Shown here: one piece after another, positions 17,450 through 26,871 of the stretch
Position numbering within the stretch: position 1 is the first letter of the stretch
Layout: every line of letters begins with the position of its first letter
From: an uncultured Collinsella sp.
Lineage (GTDB): Bacteria > Actinomycetota > Coriobacteriia > Coriobacteriales > Coriobacteriaceae
Length of the DNA stretch: 64,000 bases
Direction: 5' to 3'
Assembly (NCBI GenBank): GCA_902494765.1
Contig: CABUUK010000002.1
Span: 1 to 64,000, forward strand
The notes under the pieces: generated by a model
Databases searched by the model: none
Told to the model about the DNA's origin: nothing
What the model saw: the letters and a program-made list of their open reading frames with translations, nothing else
Program-made: the position numbers and the translations under genes

Positions 17450-19276
17450 TTAGGCCTCGCCTCCCTTCGTGACGGCGGCATCCGCGGTCGCTGCAGTGAT
17501 TTTCCAGCTCGCGGCCTGTTCGTATTCGGCCCACATCTTGGCATACAGACCGTTTTGGGACAGCAACTCGGCATGGGTACCCGATTCCTGCACGCTGCCT
17601 TGGTTGAGCACCACGATTTGGTCTGCGCCCACTACAGTCGAGAGTCGGTGCGCAATCATAATGACCGTGCGGCCCGCCGCCAGCTTGCTAAAGGCGCGCT
17701 GGCTGAGCGCCTCGTTCTCGGGATCGGCAAACGCCGTGGCCTCATCGAGCACCACGATAGGCGCGTCTTTAAGGATCGCGCGGGCGAGTGCCACGCGCTG
17801 GACCTCGCCGCCCGAAAGATATGCTCCGCCGGCACCGAGCATAGTATTGATGCCCTGTGGGAGCTTGGCAACAATGTCGTCGCACTGAGCTGCGGAGAGG
17901 GCCGCGCGCACTTCGTCGTCAGTGGCCGTAGGCTTGGAGGCGCGCACGTTATCGGCAAGTGTTTGCCGGAACAGCTGGTTGGTCTGGAACACGAAGGCGA
18001 CCTGGTCCATAAGCTCGTGCGGATCCATATCGCGAACGTCCACGCCGCCTACGAGCACTCGACCCGAGGAAACATCCCAAAAGCGCGGGATCAGGCTTGC
18101 GCAGGTTGACTTACCGCCGCCCGAGGGACCCACCAGCGCAAGGGTGCTACCCGCGGAAACGCTAAAGCTCACATGGCTAACGGCAGGTGCTTTGGCACCC
18201 TCGTACGTAAAGCTCACGTCCTCAAATCGCACGTCGCCGCCGGCAGAATGCTTGGGTTGGGCGGGCACGGAGAGCTGCTTGGAATCCATGACGCTTCGAA
18301 TACGAGCCAGCGAATCGGCACTCATTTGAGATGCCTCGCCCACAAACATAAGCTTGGTCATGGCTGTGGGCATCACGGCCGAAAAAATCGCGTAGAAGGT
18401 GAAGTTTGTCAAAAAGTGCGCAAAATCCGTCTCGCCCGGAGCCAGCAGCAACGCCACGGGCAAAAAGAATGCCACGAGGCCGTTGAGCGCCGTAAGATTG
18501 AGCACTTGCGGGCCTCGACAGAACGTGCCCGAATAGTTTTGTGCCATATCGGCGTATTCGGCAATCGCATTATGGAAAGCCTTAAAGGAGTAGACCGTCT
18601 GCTGAAACACCTTGACCACGGGGATGCCGCGTACGTATTCGGTGCCGGTCTTGTTCATCTTGACCAGCGCTCCCATGTAGGCCTTCATAAACTCGCCGCC
18701 CTTGCCGCCCATCATGGTGGCCATGGCGCTAAGCGAAATGGCCACCGAGATGAGGCATGCCGCGCCCAAGCGCCAATCGAGTGCGAAAAGCAGCACGAGC
18801 AGGCCTGCGACCATGGCGGTGGCGCCGGCGATATCGGGCAGCATGTGTGCGAGCAAAGTCTCGGTGGAGGCGGCGCATCCGTCTACAACACGACGCAGCT
18901 CACCGGTGGCGTGCGTGTCAAAGTAGCCAAGCGGCAGCTTAAGCAGGTGCTCGCTCGTAGTCTTGCGGATATTGGACGCGCAGCGAAACGCAGACAGGTG
19001 CGTGCACATGAGCCCCACGAAATAAGCTACGATGCTTGCCAGGGCAAAACCCACGGCCCACCAGCCATATATCGCGATATCGGTGGCTTCGCTCCAGTTA
19101 GGCGCCACGGCGATCAAATCGCGTGCGACAAGCCAAATGCACACGTACGGGCCAAAGCTCAGCAGCTGCGAGAACGCCGAGAGGGCCATGCCCAAATACG
19201 TTAGGAATTTACGGTCACCGGCATATGCAAGTAGCTCGCCGATGCCGCCGCCTTCCTTTTTTGATCCCTTTGCCAT
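17450..19276 (-). CDS. ABC transporter half (membrane + ATPase), first of a pair
   Basis: 608 residues from ATG 19276, chosen because AAAGGA lies 5-6 bases upstream; the frame is open another 63 bases. Membrane helices lie at about 25-320. The ATPase domain has Walker A GPSGGGKS, signature YLSGGEVQR and Walker B IVVLDEAT. It differs enough from the second half (17449-15692) to be a distinct subunit. The last residues overlap the next start. The divergent AraC gene begins 114 bases upstream, so both promoters lie in that gap. Export of a drug or uptake of an iron chelate are both possible. Confidence 0.88.
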   Translation of the reverse strand: MAKGSKKEGGGIGELLAYAGDRKFLTYLGMALSAFSQLLSFGPYVCIWLVARDLIAVAPNWSEATDIAIYGWWAVGFALASIVAYFVGLMCTHLSAFRCASNIRKTTSEHLLKLPLGYFDTHATGELRRVVDGCAASTETLLAHMLPDIAGATAMVAGLLVLLFALDWRLGAACLISVAISLSAMATMMGGKGGEFMKAYMGALVKMNKTGTEYVRGIPVVKVFQQTVYSFKAFHNAIAEYADMAQNYSGTFCRGPQVLNLTALNGLVAFFLPVALLLAPGETDFAHFLTNFTFYAIFSAVMPTAMTKLMFVGEASQMSADSLARIRSVMDSKQLSVPAQPKHSAGGDVRFEDVSFTYEGAKAPAVSHVSFSVSAGSTLALVGPSGGGKSTCASLIPRFWDVSSGRVLVGGVDVRDMDPHELMDQVAFVFQTNQLFRQTLADNVRASKPTATDDEVRAALSAAQCDDIVAKLPQGINTMLGAGGAYLSGGEVQRVALARAILKDAPIVVLDEATAFADPENEALSQRAFSKLAAGRTVIMIAHRLSTVVGADQIVVLNQGSVQESGTHAELLSQNGLYAKMWAEYEQAASWKITAATADAAVTKGGEA

Positions 19277-19390
19277 GAGATTCCTTTCTAACGGCTTGAG
19301 AGTTAACCGTAATGAACTTATCATTGATGTGTTAGCCATGGCTCACAATCAAGCCAGGCGTGGACGTTTCTGCAAAGGAAAGGGACGCTT

Positions 19391-20395
19391 TTGCAAATAC
19401 GGCAGGCAGCGACCGACATAACCGAGCTCTACGCACCGCAATTTGAGCAGTTTGGCCTGGAGCTTACCGGCAAGGGCGCCGTCTTTACCGGCGAGGTGGC
19501 AAACGACCGGGCGCACGGCCGCGCATGGATCATGCCTCTCTCCCCTGCCTGCATCGTCATGGAGCATTTCATCACCCCGACGCACGATATGTACCTGGCT
19601 GAATACACACCCGAGCCATACGCCTGCGTGAGCCAAATCAGCAGCGCCACGCTCACCTGCATGCCCGAGATAGGCATAACACCCGCAAACCTCAAGCCGT
19701 TGCGCGGGTCGTGGCCGAGCAATGCAATTTGTAGTTTTATCCAGGATACCTGCGGAAACGAGCTCAGCCCGTTATACGCCGGACAGCTCTATCACTCGCG
19801 CTCGGTGTTATTCCTACCGAGATACTTCGACGATTTCGAACGCCGCTACCCCGGCGAATTCGCTGGGCTTTTTGACGCCTTTGCCGAGTCGTGGGGCGAA
19901 GAAGCGCTATCGGCGATCGATCGGACACTCTGCCGCCTCGATGAGACGCGCGCTCGTGTCACGGGCGGGCATCTTTACATGAAGGGTACCGTAGAGACCA
20001 TGGTTGCCGAGCTGGCGTACGCGCGAACAGCCCACAAGCAGGCACGTCAGGCCGAAGGGACACAGGCCGCTCTGGACATTGTCGAAGAAGCGATCCTGGC
20101 TGTCGAGCGCGCCCTTGACGAGGGGCGTCGCATCGGCGTGGACGAGGTCGCCGAGCGGCTCTACACAAGCCGCTCCAAACTCTGCGCCACCTTTAAAGTC
20201 CAGACGGGCGAATCACTGGGCTCCTATATGCGGAGGCATCGTATGGAACGCGCGCAGGACCTTTTGGCCGACAGCCCCCTTTCGATAGCCCAAGTAGCCG
20301 AGCGACTCGGCTATCCCCAACAGGCGGCCTTCGCCCAAGCGTTCAAACAATACACCGGCATGACACCCACGGCTTGGCGAAGCAAGCACCGCTAA
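19391..20395 (+). CDS. AraC-family transcriptional regulator (YbtA-like context)
   Basis: 334 residues, starting at TTG 19391 after GGAAAGGGA. The C-terminal 90 residues contain two helix-turn-helix segments (IGVDEVAERLYTSRSKL and SIAQVAERLGYPQQAAFAQAFK) and the AraC signature YTGMTPTAWR. The N-terminal 240 residues should bind an effector and resemble no cupin I can name. It is divergent from the ABC pair, which it probably activates in response to the transported compound, as YbtA does with yersiniabactin. Confidence 0.87.
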   Translation: MQIRQAATDITELYAPQFEQFGLELTGKGAVFTGEVANDRAHGRAWIMPLSPACIVMEHFITPTHDMYLAEYTPEPYACVSQISSATLTCMPEIGITPANLKPLRGSWPSNAICSFIQDTCGNELSPLYAGQLYHSRSVLFLPRYFDDFERRYPGEFAGLFDAFAESWGEEALSAIDRTLCRLDETRARVTGGHLYMKGTVETMVAELAYARTAHKQARQAEGTQAALDIVEEAILAVERALDEGRRIGVDEVAERLYTSRSKLCATFKVQTGESLGSYMRRHRMERAQDLLADSPLSIAQVAERLGYPQQAAFAQAFKQYTGMTPTAWRSKHR

Positions 20396-20460
20396 GGTCC
20401 AAGCTCCTTGGCCGTTACGGAGCGATTTAATTAGCCGCCGCCCATCAGCTCGCCCAGGAT

Positions 20461-21825
20461 CTAAACGTCAAGATGCGCACAATCAAGCGCCTTTTTGATA
20501 AGAGGGACAGATCGATCAGCCAAATACAACGGAATGTTGAGCACCCCGTCGTCAAGCTTTAGGTTCTTAAGTGAGTAGCGGACCCTCAGTGGAGTCGTCT
20601 CCGCATGCTTGTCGGCATAGTACTTAAGGCTCTTGGAATGAACGACCTCTCCCGATTTGACCTCGACGGGAACGATTTCGTTTCCGACTTGAATCAAAAA
20701 ATCGACTTCGTGTTTCGGTTTCTCGTTTGTCCAATAGCGCGGAGCGACATCCAGCTGCAGAAGCAATGCCTGAAGCACATAGTTCTCGGCAAACGAACCT
20801 TTGAACTCGGAAAATAGCGCATCCGAGATGGCAAAAGCGGACGCATCCAGCCTTGCCATGCGGCGTAGCAAACCGACATCAAGACAGTAGACTTTAAATG
20901 CCTTGAGGTCATCGTATGCAGAGAGCGGCACGCCACCGGCAGCATTAAGGCGAACCGCCATGATGAGCCCAGCATCGGCAAGCCATTCCAGAGCATCCTC
21001 GTATTCTCGAGCACGAGCCCCCTCGCGCACCGCACCCCAAACGAACTTTTTATTCTCGCGCGCCAACTGAGTTGGAATCGAGTTCCATATTTGCGAAAGC
21101 TTGGCGAACTGCGCATGGCCACCATGCTTGGCAAAATCGCGCTCGTAGGAATCCAAGAGATCGGACAACACCTTATCGACCTGAACGATATCGCCCGTCT
21201 CCACCCACCGACCAAGAGCCTCTGGCATGCCGCCACATGCAAAATAACGACGAAGATGCTCGACGAGACGGATATGGAAGAAATCGGGCACTGTCTCGAT
21301 CTGATCCAGGCCGCCAAGGTATTCGTCGTAGTTTGCAGCGCCCTCGGCTTTCAGAAACTCGGAAAAGCTCATAGGGTGCATCTCCATGAACTCGACCTTT
21401 CCCACCGGAAAAGCGCTGGTCTCACGGGACAAGCGAACGCCCAACAAAGACCCTGCGCATGCGACGTGATACTCGGGGGCCTCGTCACAGAAGTATTTAA
21501 GGGCGCCGACTGCAGAAGGACAATCCTGGATCTCATCAATAATAAGCAGCGTCTCGCCGGGATCGATAGGCTGTCCAAGTGCCAGGGAAAGGTTTGAGAT
21601 GATCCGCCGAGGATCGCGCGTACCTTCGAAAAACTGAGCGTACTCGCTCCGTACCCCAGGTGACGGTTCCTCGAGCGTCAGATACACAAAATTGCGGTAC
21701 GAGGTTCGACCGAACTCCTTAAGCGCCCACGTCTTTCCAACCTGGCGCGCCCCCTTAAGGATAAGCGGCTTACGATATTCTGACGCTTTCCAAGCGTTAA
21801 GCTTGGCAATGATATCTCGCTGCAT
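20461..21825 (-). CDS. ATPase with DUF4143 C-terminal domain
   Basis: 454 residues. The N-terminal AAA domain has Walker A GARQVGKT (25-32) and Walker B LLIIDEIQDCP. The C-terminal DUF4143 region ends with EVDFLIQVGNEIVPVEVKSG, which has the spacing of a PD-(D/E)XK nuclease core. These proteins are widespread in gut bacteria and their role is unknown; mobile or stress-linked functions are often supposed. It is monocistronic. A striking nested palindrome lies 20-95 bases upstream of its start. Confidence 0.85.
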   Translation of the reverse strand: MQRDIIAKLNAWKASEYRKPLILKGARQVGKTWALKEFGRTSYRNFVYLTLEEPSPGVRSEYAQFFEGTRDPRRIISNLSLALGQPIDPGETLLIIDEIQDCPSAVGALKYFCDEAPEYHVACAGSLLGVRLSRETSAFPVGKVEFMEMHPMSFSEFLKAEGAANYDEYLGGLDQIETVPDFFHIRLVEHLRRYFACGGMPEALGRWVETGDIVQVDKVLSDLLDSYERDFAKHGGHAQFAKLSQIWNSIPTQLARENKKFVWGAVREGARAREYEDALEWLADAGLIMAVRLNAAGGVPLSAYDDLKAFKVYCLDVGLLRRMARLDASAFAISDALFSEFKGSFAENYVLQALLLQLDVAPRYWTNEKPKHEVDFLIQVGNEIVPVEVKSGEVVHSKSLKYYADKHAETTPLRVRYSLKNLKLDDGVLNIPLYLADRSVPLIKKALDCAHLDV

Positions 21826-21844
21826 GACCGAACCTCCCGCAAAG

Positions 21845-21919
21845 AAACTTCCGTAAACGTGATATTTCCCACATTTTACCCTAGGTAAAACGTGACATTT
21901 ATCACATTTACGGAAGTTT
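21845..21919. promoter_or_regulatory. Nested palindromes upstream of the DUF4143 ATPase
   Basis: A 20-base outer arm (21845-21864, AAACTTCCGTAAACGTGATA) matches the complement of 21900-21919 at 19 of 20 positions. An inner palindrome TTTTACC-CTA-GGTAAAA spans 21874-21890. AAACGTGA occurs in both halves. It is either an operator array or a small palindromic insertion. Confidence 0.6.
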
Positions 21920-21950
21920 TAAGCTCGTTCGCCACACCTTCATCACATTC

Positions 21951-21981
21951 AAAAGACGGAGGCGCTATTTGCGCCTCCGTC
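21951..21981 (-). terminator. Terminator of the gatCAB operon
   Basis: A perfect 11-bp stem (GACGGAGGCGC, 21955-21965 with 21971-21981) is followed on the minus strand by TTTT. Confidence 0.9.
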
Positions 21982-22036
21982 ACCATCTTTCTATCAGCCC
22001 ACCTGACCCGAACGGCCGGAGCTCCCGGGTTCCCGC

Positions 22037-23713
22037 TTACGAGAGCGACGTTCTCAGCAACTCGTTGAAGAGCTTCGGGTTGCCCTTGCCGCGGCTCGCC
22101 TTCATGCACTGGCCCACCAAAAAGCCGATGACCTTCTGGTTGCCGTCACGATACTGCTGCGCCTGATCGGCACAGTTTGCCAGCACCTCTTCCACAATCG
22201 GCTGCAGCGCGCCGGCATCGCTCACCTGACGCATGCCGCGCTCGTCGACGATCTTGTTGGGGTCGTCGCCGGTCTGGGCCATGGCCTCAAAGACCTCGTG
22301 CGCCTGGTTGGAGCTGATGGCGTCGGTCGCCAGCAGCTTGGCAAGGGCTGCCACCTGAGCCGGCGCAATGCCGGACTCGGCGAGCGACACGCCTGCGCCC
22401 TTAAGGTAGGCGATCATCTCGTTGACCAGCAGGTTCGCGACCGTCTGGGCCTCCTTGCCAGCCATGCCGGCAGCGGCAGCCTCAAAGAACTCGGCAAACT
22501 CGGGGTCGCCGGCGATCTGCTCGGCGTCGGCCGCCTTAATGCCAAAGTCGGTCTCAAAACGGGCGCACTTGGCATCGGGCAGCTCGGGAATCTCGCCACG
22601 GCAACGGTCGATGAACTCGTCGTCCAGGTCGAACGGCGCCAGGTCGGGATCGGGGAACAGACGGTAGTCGTCAGCCGTCTCCTTCACACGCATGACCACG
22701 GTGCGCTTGCGGCTGGGCTCCCAGTGGCGGGTCTCCTGATAGATGATGCCGCCCTCCTCGAGCACCTCGGCCTGACGGCAGATCTCGTAGGCAAGGCCGT
22801 CGTGCAGGCTCTTAAACGAGTTGAGGTTCTTGAGCTCGGTCTTGGTGCCTAGCTTGGTCTCGCCACGGCGGCGCAGCGACACGTTGCCGTCGCAGCGCAT
22901 GGAGCCCTTCTCCATGGAGCAGTCCGAAATACCCAGCGTCACGAAAATGCGACGGAGCTTTTCCATAAACAGACGCGCTTCCTCGGGCGTACGCAAATCG
23001 GGCTCGGTGACGAGCTCGATGAGCGGCGTGCCGCAGCGGTTGTAGTCGACGAGCGACTCGGCCGCGGCGGTGATGCGGCCCTCGGCACCGCCCACGTGCA
23101 CCATCTTGGCAGCGTCCTCCTCCATGTGAATGCGCAGAATGCGGATGGGCACCGTATAGGAACCGTCCTCGCGGCGCTCGGGCATCTGCAGGTTGGACGC
23201 ATCATAGCTGGCCAGGTGGCCGGCACGCTGATTGCCCTCGCGCATGGTCGACGTCATGGATGTGGACAGGCCCTCGGCGTTGGCCGAAGCGCTTGCCAGG
23301 CTCTGGGCCTCGTCCTCGCCAAACGCACAGTCGGGGCGCTCGGCGGCACCGCGACCGGTCACGTCCAGGTCCAGGTGACCGTACATGGCAAAGGCGACCG
23401 GGCCCTGCGTGGTCTGGAAGTTCTTGGCCATATCGGGATAGAAGTAGTGCTTGCGGTAGAACATCGAGTGGCGCTGGATCTCGCAGTTGGTGGCGAGACC
23501 AGCCTTGACGATACTCTCGATGGCGCGCTTGTTGGGCACCGGCAGGGCGCCGGGCAGGCCCAGGCACACCGGGCACACGTTGGCGTTGGGCTCGTCATCG
23601 TGGCTGAGTTTGCAGTTGCAGAACATCTTGGTATCGAGTGCGGTGAGCTCGGTATGGATCTCCAGGCCGATCACGGCCTCCCAATCCTGCAGGACCTCGG
23701 AAAGCTCCTTCAT
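22037..23713 (-). CDS. gatB: Asp/Glu-tRNA amidotransferase subunit B
   Basis: 558 residues. GatB binds mischarged Glu-tRNA(Gln) or Asp-tRNA(Asn), activates it with ATP and amidates it with ammonia from GatA. The opening WEAVIGLEIHTELTALDTKMFC and the zinc-site cysteines, the LHMEEDAAKMVH motif, VDYNRCGTPLIELVTEPD and the C-terminal YqeY-like GQCMKASRGKGNP are intact. It is longer than usual (about 480-500): an insert of roughly 60 residues sits near 120-185 (SASANAEGLSTSMTS region). ATG 23713 overlaps the gatA stop by one base. Confidence 0.95.
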   Translation of the reverse strand: MKELSEVLQDWEAVIGLEIHTELTALDTKMFCNCKLSHDDEPNANVCPVCLGLPGALPVPNKRAIESIVKAGLATNCEIQRHSMFYRKHYFYPDMAKNFQTTQGPVAFAMYGHLDLDVTGRGAAERPDCAFGEDEAQSLASASANAEGLSTSMTSTMREGNQRAGHLASYDASNLQMPERREDGSYTVPIRILRIHMEEDAAKMVHVGGAEGRITAAAESLVDYNRCGTPLIELVTEPDLRTPEEARLFMEKLRRIFVTLGISDCSMEKGSMRCDGNVSLRRRGETKLGTKTELKNLNSFKSLHDGLAYEICRQAEVLEEGGIIYQETRHWEPSRKRTVVMRVKETADDYRLFPDPDLAPFDLDDEFIDRCRGEIPELPDAKCARFETDFGIKAADAEQIAGDPEFAEFFEAAAAGMAGKEAQTVANLLVNEMIAYLKGAGVSLAESGIAPAQVAALAKLLATDAISSNQAHEVFEAMAQTGDDPNKIVDERGMRQVSDAGALQPIVEEVLANCADQAQQYRDGNQKVIGFLVGQCMKASRGKGNPKLFNELLRTSLS

Positions 23714-25227
23714 TACAGCTCGCCTCCCTTCCCGGCAAAATCGGGCGCGACGGAAAGCGCGGGCGCACCCGTGGCGGCATCGGCAAAGCCGCGCTCCAGG
23801 GCGCGGGCAAACGTGAGCAGCTGACGGTCCTTAAAGGCCGGACCCACCAGCTGGGCAGAAACGGGCAGCTTGCTGTCCTCGCCCAGGCCCAGCGGCACCG
23901 AGATACCACCGTTGCCGCAAATGTTGAGCGAGATGGTGTACAAATCGGAGAGGTACATCTGCGTGGGGTCGCTGATCTCGCCAAACTTAAAGGCCGTGCG
24001 CGGCGAGGCGGGCATGAGGATGGTGTCCACCTTGGCATACGCGGCGTCGTAGTCCCGCGTGATGAGCGTACGGGCCTTTTGCGCGGCGTAGTAATACTTG
24101 TCGTACACGCCCGAGCTCAGCAGGTAGGCGCCGAGCATCTGACGGCGTTTGGCCTCGGCGCCAAAGCCGTGGGCGCGCGACAGCGAGCTCTGGTCGGACA
24201 GGTTGGCGCAGCCCTCCTCCTGATAGCCGTAGCGAATGCCATCGAAGCGGGCCAGGTTGGAGAATGCCTCGGCCGGGCCGATGACGTAGTAGGCGGCGAT
24301 GGCGGCGTCCAGGTGCGGCAGGTCGACCTCGACCAGCTCGGCGCCCTGGTTCTGCAGCTCCTGGGCGGCGCGCTGAACAGCGGCCTTGACCTCGGGCGTC
24401 AGGCCCTCGGCCTCCATAAACGCGGGGATAATGCCCACGCGCTTGCCCTCGATGCTGTCGTTGAGGTGCTCGGTAAAGTCGACGGCGCAATCCTGGCTGG
24501 TGCAGTCGTACGGATCGTGCCCCGCACCGGTAAGCACGTTCATGGCCAGCGCGACATCCTCGACCGTGCGGCCAAAGGGGCCCACCTGGTCGAGCGACGA
24601 GCCAAAGGCAACCACGCCGTAACGGCTCACGGCGCCATACGTGGGCTTAAAGCCCACCACGCCGCAGAGGCTCGCCGGCTGGCGAATGGAGCCGCCGGTG
24701 TCCGAACCCAGCGAGAGCGCAACCTCGCCCGCGGCGACGGCGGCAGCGGAGCCGCCCGAGGAGCCGCCGGGCACGCGCTCGGTATCCCAGGGGTTGTTGG
24801 TGCGGTGGAAGGCCGAGCTCTCGGTAGAGCTACCAAAAGCGAACTCGTCCATGTTGGCCTTGCCCATGGGCAGGCAGCCGGCGTCGAGCATGCGCTGGAC
24901 GCAGGTGGCGGTGTAGACGCTCTGGTAGTCCCCCAGCATGCGGGAAGCGCAGGTGGTGTGCGTGCCCACGAGGTTCATGTTGTCCTTGATGGCCAGCGGC
25001 ACGCCCGCGAGCGGGGGCAGCGGCTTGCCTGCAGCACGGTCGGCATCCACGTGCGCAGCGGCCTCGAGCGCAAGCTCGGGCGCCACCTGCAGGAATGCCT
25101 GGACCCCGCCCTCGCGCGCCTCGATGGCGGCAAGGGAGGCCTGGGCCACCTCGGTAGCGGTAAAGTCGCCGGCGGCAACGCCCGCAGCGATCTGGGCGGC
25201 GGTAAGGGAATCGAAGCTTAGCGCCAT
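23713..25227 (-). CDS. gatA: Asp/Glu-tRNA amidotransferase subunit A
   Basis: 504 residues, normal length. It is the glutaminase of the GatCAB complex. The amidase-signature triad is visible: Lys81 in LAIKDNMNL, the cis-Ser in GGSSGGSAAAVAAG, and the nucleophile Ser in SDTGGSIRQPA. It lies between gatC and gatB, each junction overlapping by a single base (TAATG), so the three subunits are made in step. It functions in the cytoplasm in place of missing Gln- or Asn-tRNA synthetases. Confidence 0.97.
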   Translation of the reverse strand: MALSFDSLTAAQIAAGVAAGDFTATEVAQASLAAIEAREGGVQAFLQVAPELALEAAAHVDADRAAGKPLPPLAGVPLAIKDNMNLVGTHTTCASRMLGDYQSVYTATCVQRMLDAGCLPMGKANMDEFAFGSSTESSAFHRTNNPWDTERVPGGSSGGSAAAVAAGEVALSLGSDTGGSIRQPASLCGVVGFKPTYGAVSRYGVVAFGSSLDQVGPFGRTVEDVALAMNVLTGAGHDPYDCTSQDCAVDFTEHLNDSIEGKRVGIIPAFMEAEGLTPEVKAAVQRAAQELQNQGAELVEVDLPHLDAAIAAYYVIGPAEAFSNLARFDGIRYGYQEEGCANLSDQSSLSRAHGFGAEAKRRQMLGAYLLSSGVYDKYYYAAQKARTLITRDYDAAYAKVDTILMPASPRTAFKFGEISDPTQMYLSDLYTISLNICGNGGISVPLGLGEDSKLPVSAQLVGPAFKDRQLLTFARALERGFADAATGAPALSVAPDFAGKGGEL

Positions 25228-25538
25228 TACTCGCTCTCCCCCTCTCCCAAAATGGACGGCACGCGGAAGTAGCGGTCGCGCGCGCTACCGGCGTTTTCCA
25301 GCGCAACGTCGAGCGGCAGGTCGCGCTCGGGCTCGCGCAGGTCGTCGCCCATCACGTTGGACAGGCTTCCGATGGGATGGAACGTGGGCTCCACGTCGGG
25401 CAAGTCATATTGCAAGACGGGCTCGAGCATCTGGACGGCGTCGTTCATGTAGGACGTCATCTGGGTGAGCTCGTCATCGGTCAGTGCGATCTTTGCGTAC
25501 TCGGCGATGCCGCGCACGTCTTTCTCGCTGAGTGCCAT
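25227..25538 (-). CDS. gatC: Asp/Glu-tRNA amidotransferase subunit C
   Basis: 103 residues from ATG 25538 (MALSEKDVRGIAEYAKIALTDDEL), preceded by GGGAG; the frame is open six codons further. GatC is a small clamp that stabilises GatA on GatB. The conserved central segment MLEPVLQYDLPDVEPTFHPIG and the C-terminal DRYFRVPSIL are present. It is the first gene of gatCAB and its promoter should lie in the following roughly 160 bases next to palindromic repeats. Confidence 0.95.
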   Translation of the reverse strand: MALSEKDVRGIAEYAKIALTDDELTQMTSYMNDAVQMLEPVLQYDLPDVEPTFHPIGSLSNVMGDDLREPERDLPLDVALENAGSARDRYFRVPSILGEGESE

Positions 25539-25700
25539 AGGCGCTCCCTTCCGCATAACAGTTAAACCGCTCTAGTATACAGGGCAACGCCGGCTTGGAG
25601 CAGGCGCTTTACCCAAATGCAGCGAAAACGTAACGAGGACGGCGGGTTGGTAGGGCGCGACCCGGCGGACCTGCGGCGAAAACCGTCCCACCCACAACGA

Positions 25701-25765
25701 AAACCGTCCCAACATTCGACGTTTTTCGGCGAAATCGCGATTTTCATCGAATGTTGGGACGGTTT
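25701..25765. repeat. Palindrome of the ACATTCGA family, copy 1
   Basis: Nineteen-base perfect arms (25701-25719 with 25747-25765) containing CAACATTCGA enclose a 27-base centre with TCGCGATTTTCA. Related copies are at 37596, 41704 and 42942. Confidence 0.85.
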
Positions 25766-25774
25766 GGAAGCCCG

Positions 25775-25809
25775 ACCACCACAAAGGTGCCTGTCCCCCT
25801 TGTGGTGGT
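25775..25809. repeat. Palindrome CCACCACAAAGG...CTTGTGGTGG, copy 1
   Basis: ACCACCACAA and TTGTGGTGGT arms enclose AGGTGCCTGTCCCCC. It sits just past the sortase stop. Other copies are at 36581, 37535, 39109 and 53584. Confidence 0.85.
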
Positions 25810-25821
25810 TCCGAACAATGG

Positions 25822-26760
25822 CTATGCCGAGGCCTTGGCCTTGCGGCGCTTGCGGATCGCGTGGACCACGATGTCCAGCAGCAACAGCAGAATGGCCACG
25901 ACCACGATGAGCACGGCGAACTCGCGCTTGCCCCAGTGGCGGCCGGCGAGCGACTTTTGCTTGTCGACGTCCTTCTTGCTGTACTTGGTGCGCACGCAAT
26001 GCACCAGCAGGCGATGGTCGTTCACACCGTAGGGCGTGCAGGTGACGAGCGTCACCTTGTCGGCTCCGGGCTCGATGGTCAGCGACTCCATCTCCTCGGG
26101 CAGCACGACCTCGGAGTCCACCATCTTGTAGGCGAGCGTCTTGTTCATGGTGTGCAACAGCACCAGATCGCCGGGCTCCAGCGAGTGAATGTCGTCGAAC
26201 ATGCTCAGGTTGCGCATGCCCGAGTGCGCGGTGAGCACGCAATGCGTCGAGGTGCCGCCCACCGGCAGGCTCGTGCCCTCCAGGTGGCCGACGCCCGCCA
26301 TAAGGACTTCCTCGCTCGTGCCGTGGTAGATGGGCATGCTCACGTCGATGGAGGGGATCTCGACCCAGCTCATCATGGGGTCGCGGTCAAAGATAAGTTG
26401 CTGAGCGTAGGGCTCGATTTGGTCGGCAGGGAGCTCGGTGGCCTCGCCCGCCAGCTGCTCGTTAAAAGAGCGCGCCTGGAGCAGGATGCGCTCGCGCTCC
26501 TCGGCAGACAGCGCGTCCACGGTGCTGGACACCGTGCTGATCTGGTTGAACACGCCCGAGGCCTCGAGCCGGTCCAAGATCCACGGCCAGGTCATAAGGC
26601 CCACGCCAATAAGGATGATGACGATGGTGATGAGCCGGTCGGCCCAGCGCGGCAGCCGCTTGCGGCGGCGCTTGGGCTTTGGTTGAGGATTGGGCTGAGG
26701 GCTTGATCCGCCGTTGGCCGCGGCGTTATTGCTCTTCATATGTTTGGCGCTCTGCACCAT
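25822..26760 (-). CDS. Class C sortase (pilus polymerase)
   Basis: 312 residues. A basic N-terminus (KPKRRRKRL) and transmembrane segment (about 43-62), the catalytic His in LTAHSGM (about 179), the Cys in TLVTCTPYG (241) and the Arg in DHRLLV (250) mark a sortase. The C-terminal hydrophobic helix (about 280-300) followed by RKRRK is typical of class C enzymes, which join pilin subunits through Lys-Thr bonds. It should polymerise the pilins encoded at 29.1-36.1 kb, from which it is separated by an AbiE-like pair. GAGGAG precedes the start at about 10 bases. Confidence 0.92.
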   Translation of the reverse strand: MVQSAKHMKSNNAAANGGSSPQPNPQPKPKRRRKRLPRWADRLITIVIILIGVGLMTWPWILDRLEASGVFNQISTVSSTVDALSAEERERILLQARSFNEQLAGEATELPADQIEPYAQQLIFDRDPMMSWVEIPSIDVSMPIYHGTSEEVLMAGVGHLEGTSLPVGGTSTHCVLTAHSGMRNLSMFDDIHSLEPGDLVLLHTMNKTLAYKMVDSEVVLPEEMESLTIEPGADKVTLVTCTPYGVNDHRLLVHCVRTKYSKKDVDKQKSLAGRHWGKREFAVLIVVVAILLLLLDIVVHAIRKRRKAKASA

Positions 26761-26871
26761 CGCCGGTCACTCCTCTACAGCTCATGTTGTCTAAACAAAT
26801 AATAGCCGATTAGCGAGCTCCTGAGCCGGACAACGCCGCTAGACTGCACCGTCCGGGCCACGTAACCACAC

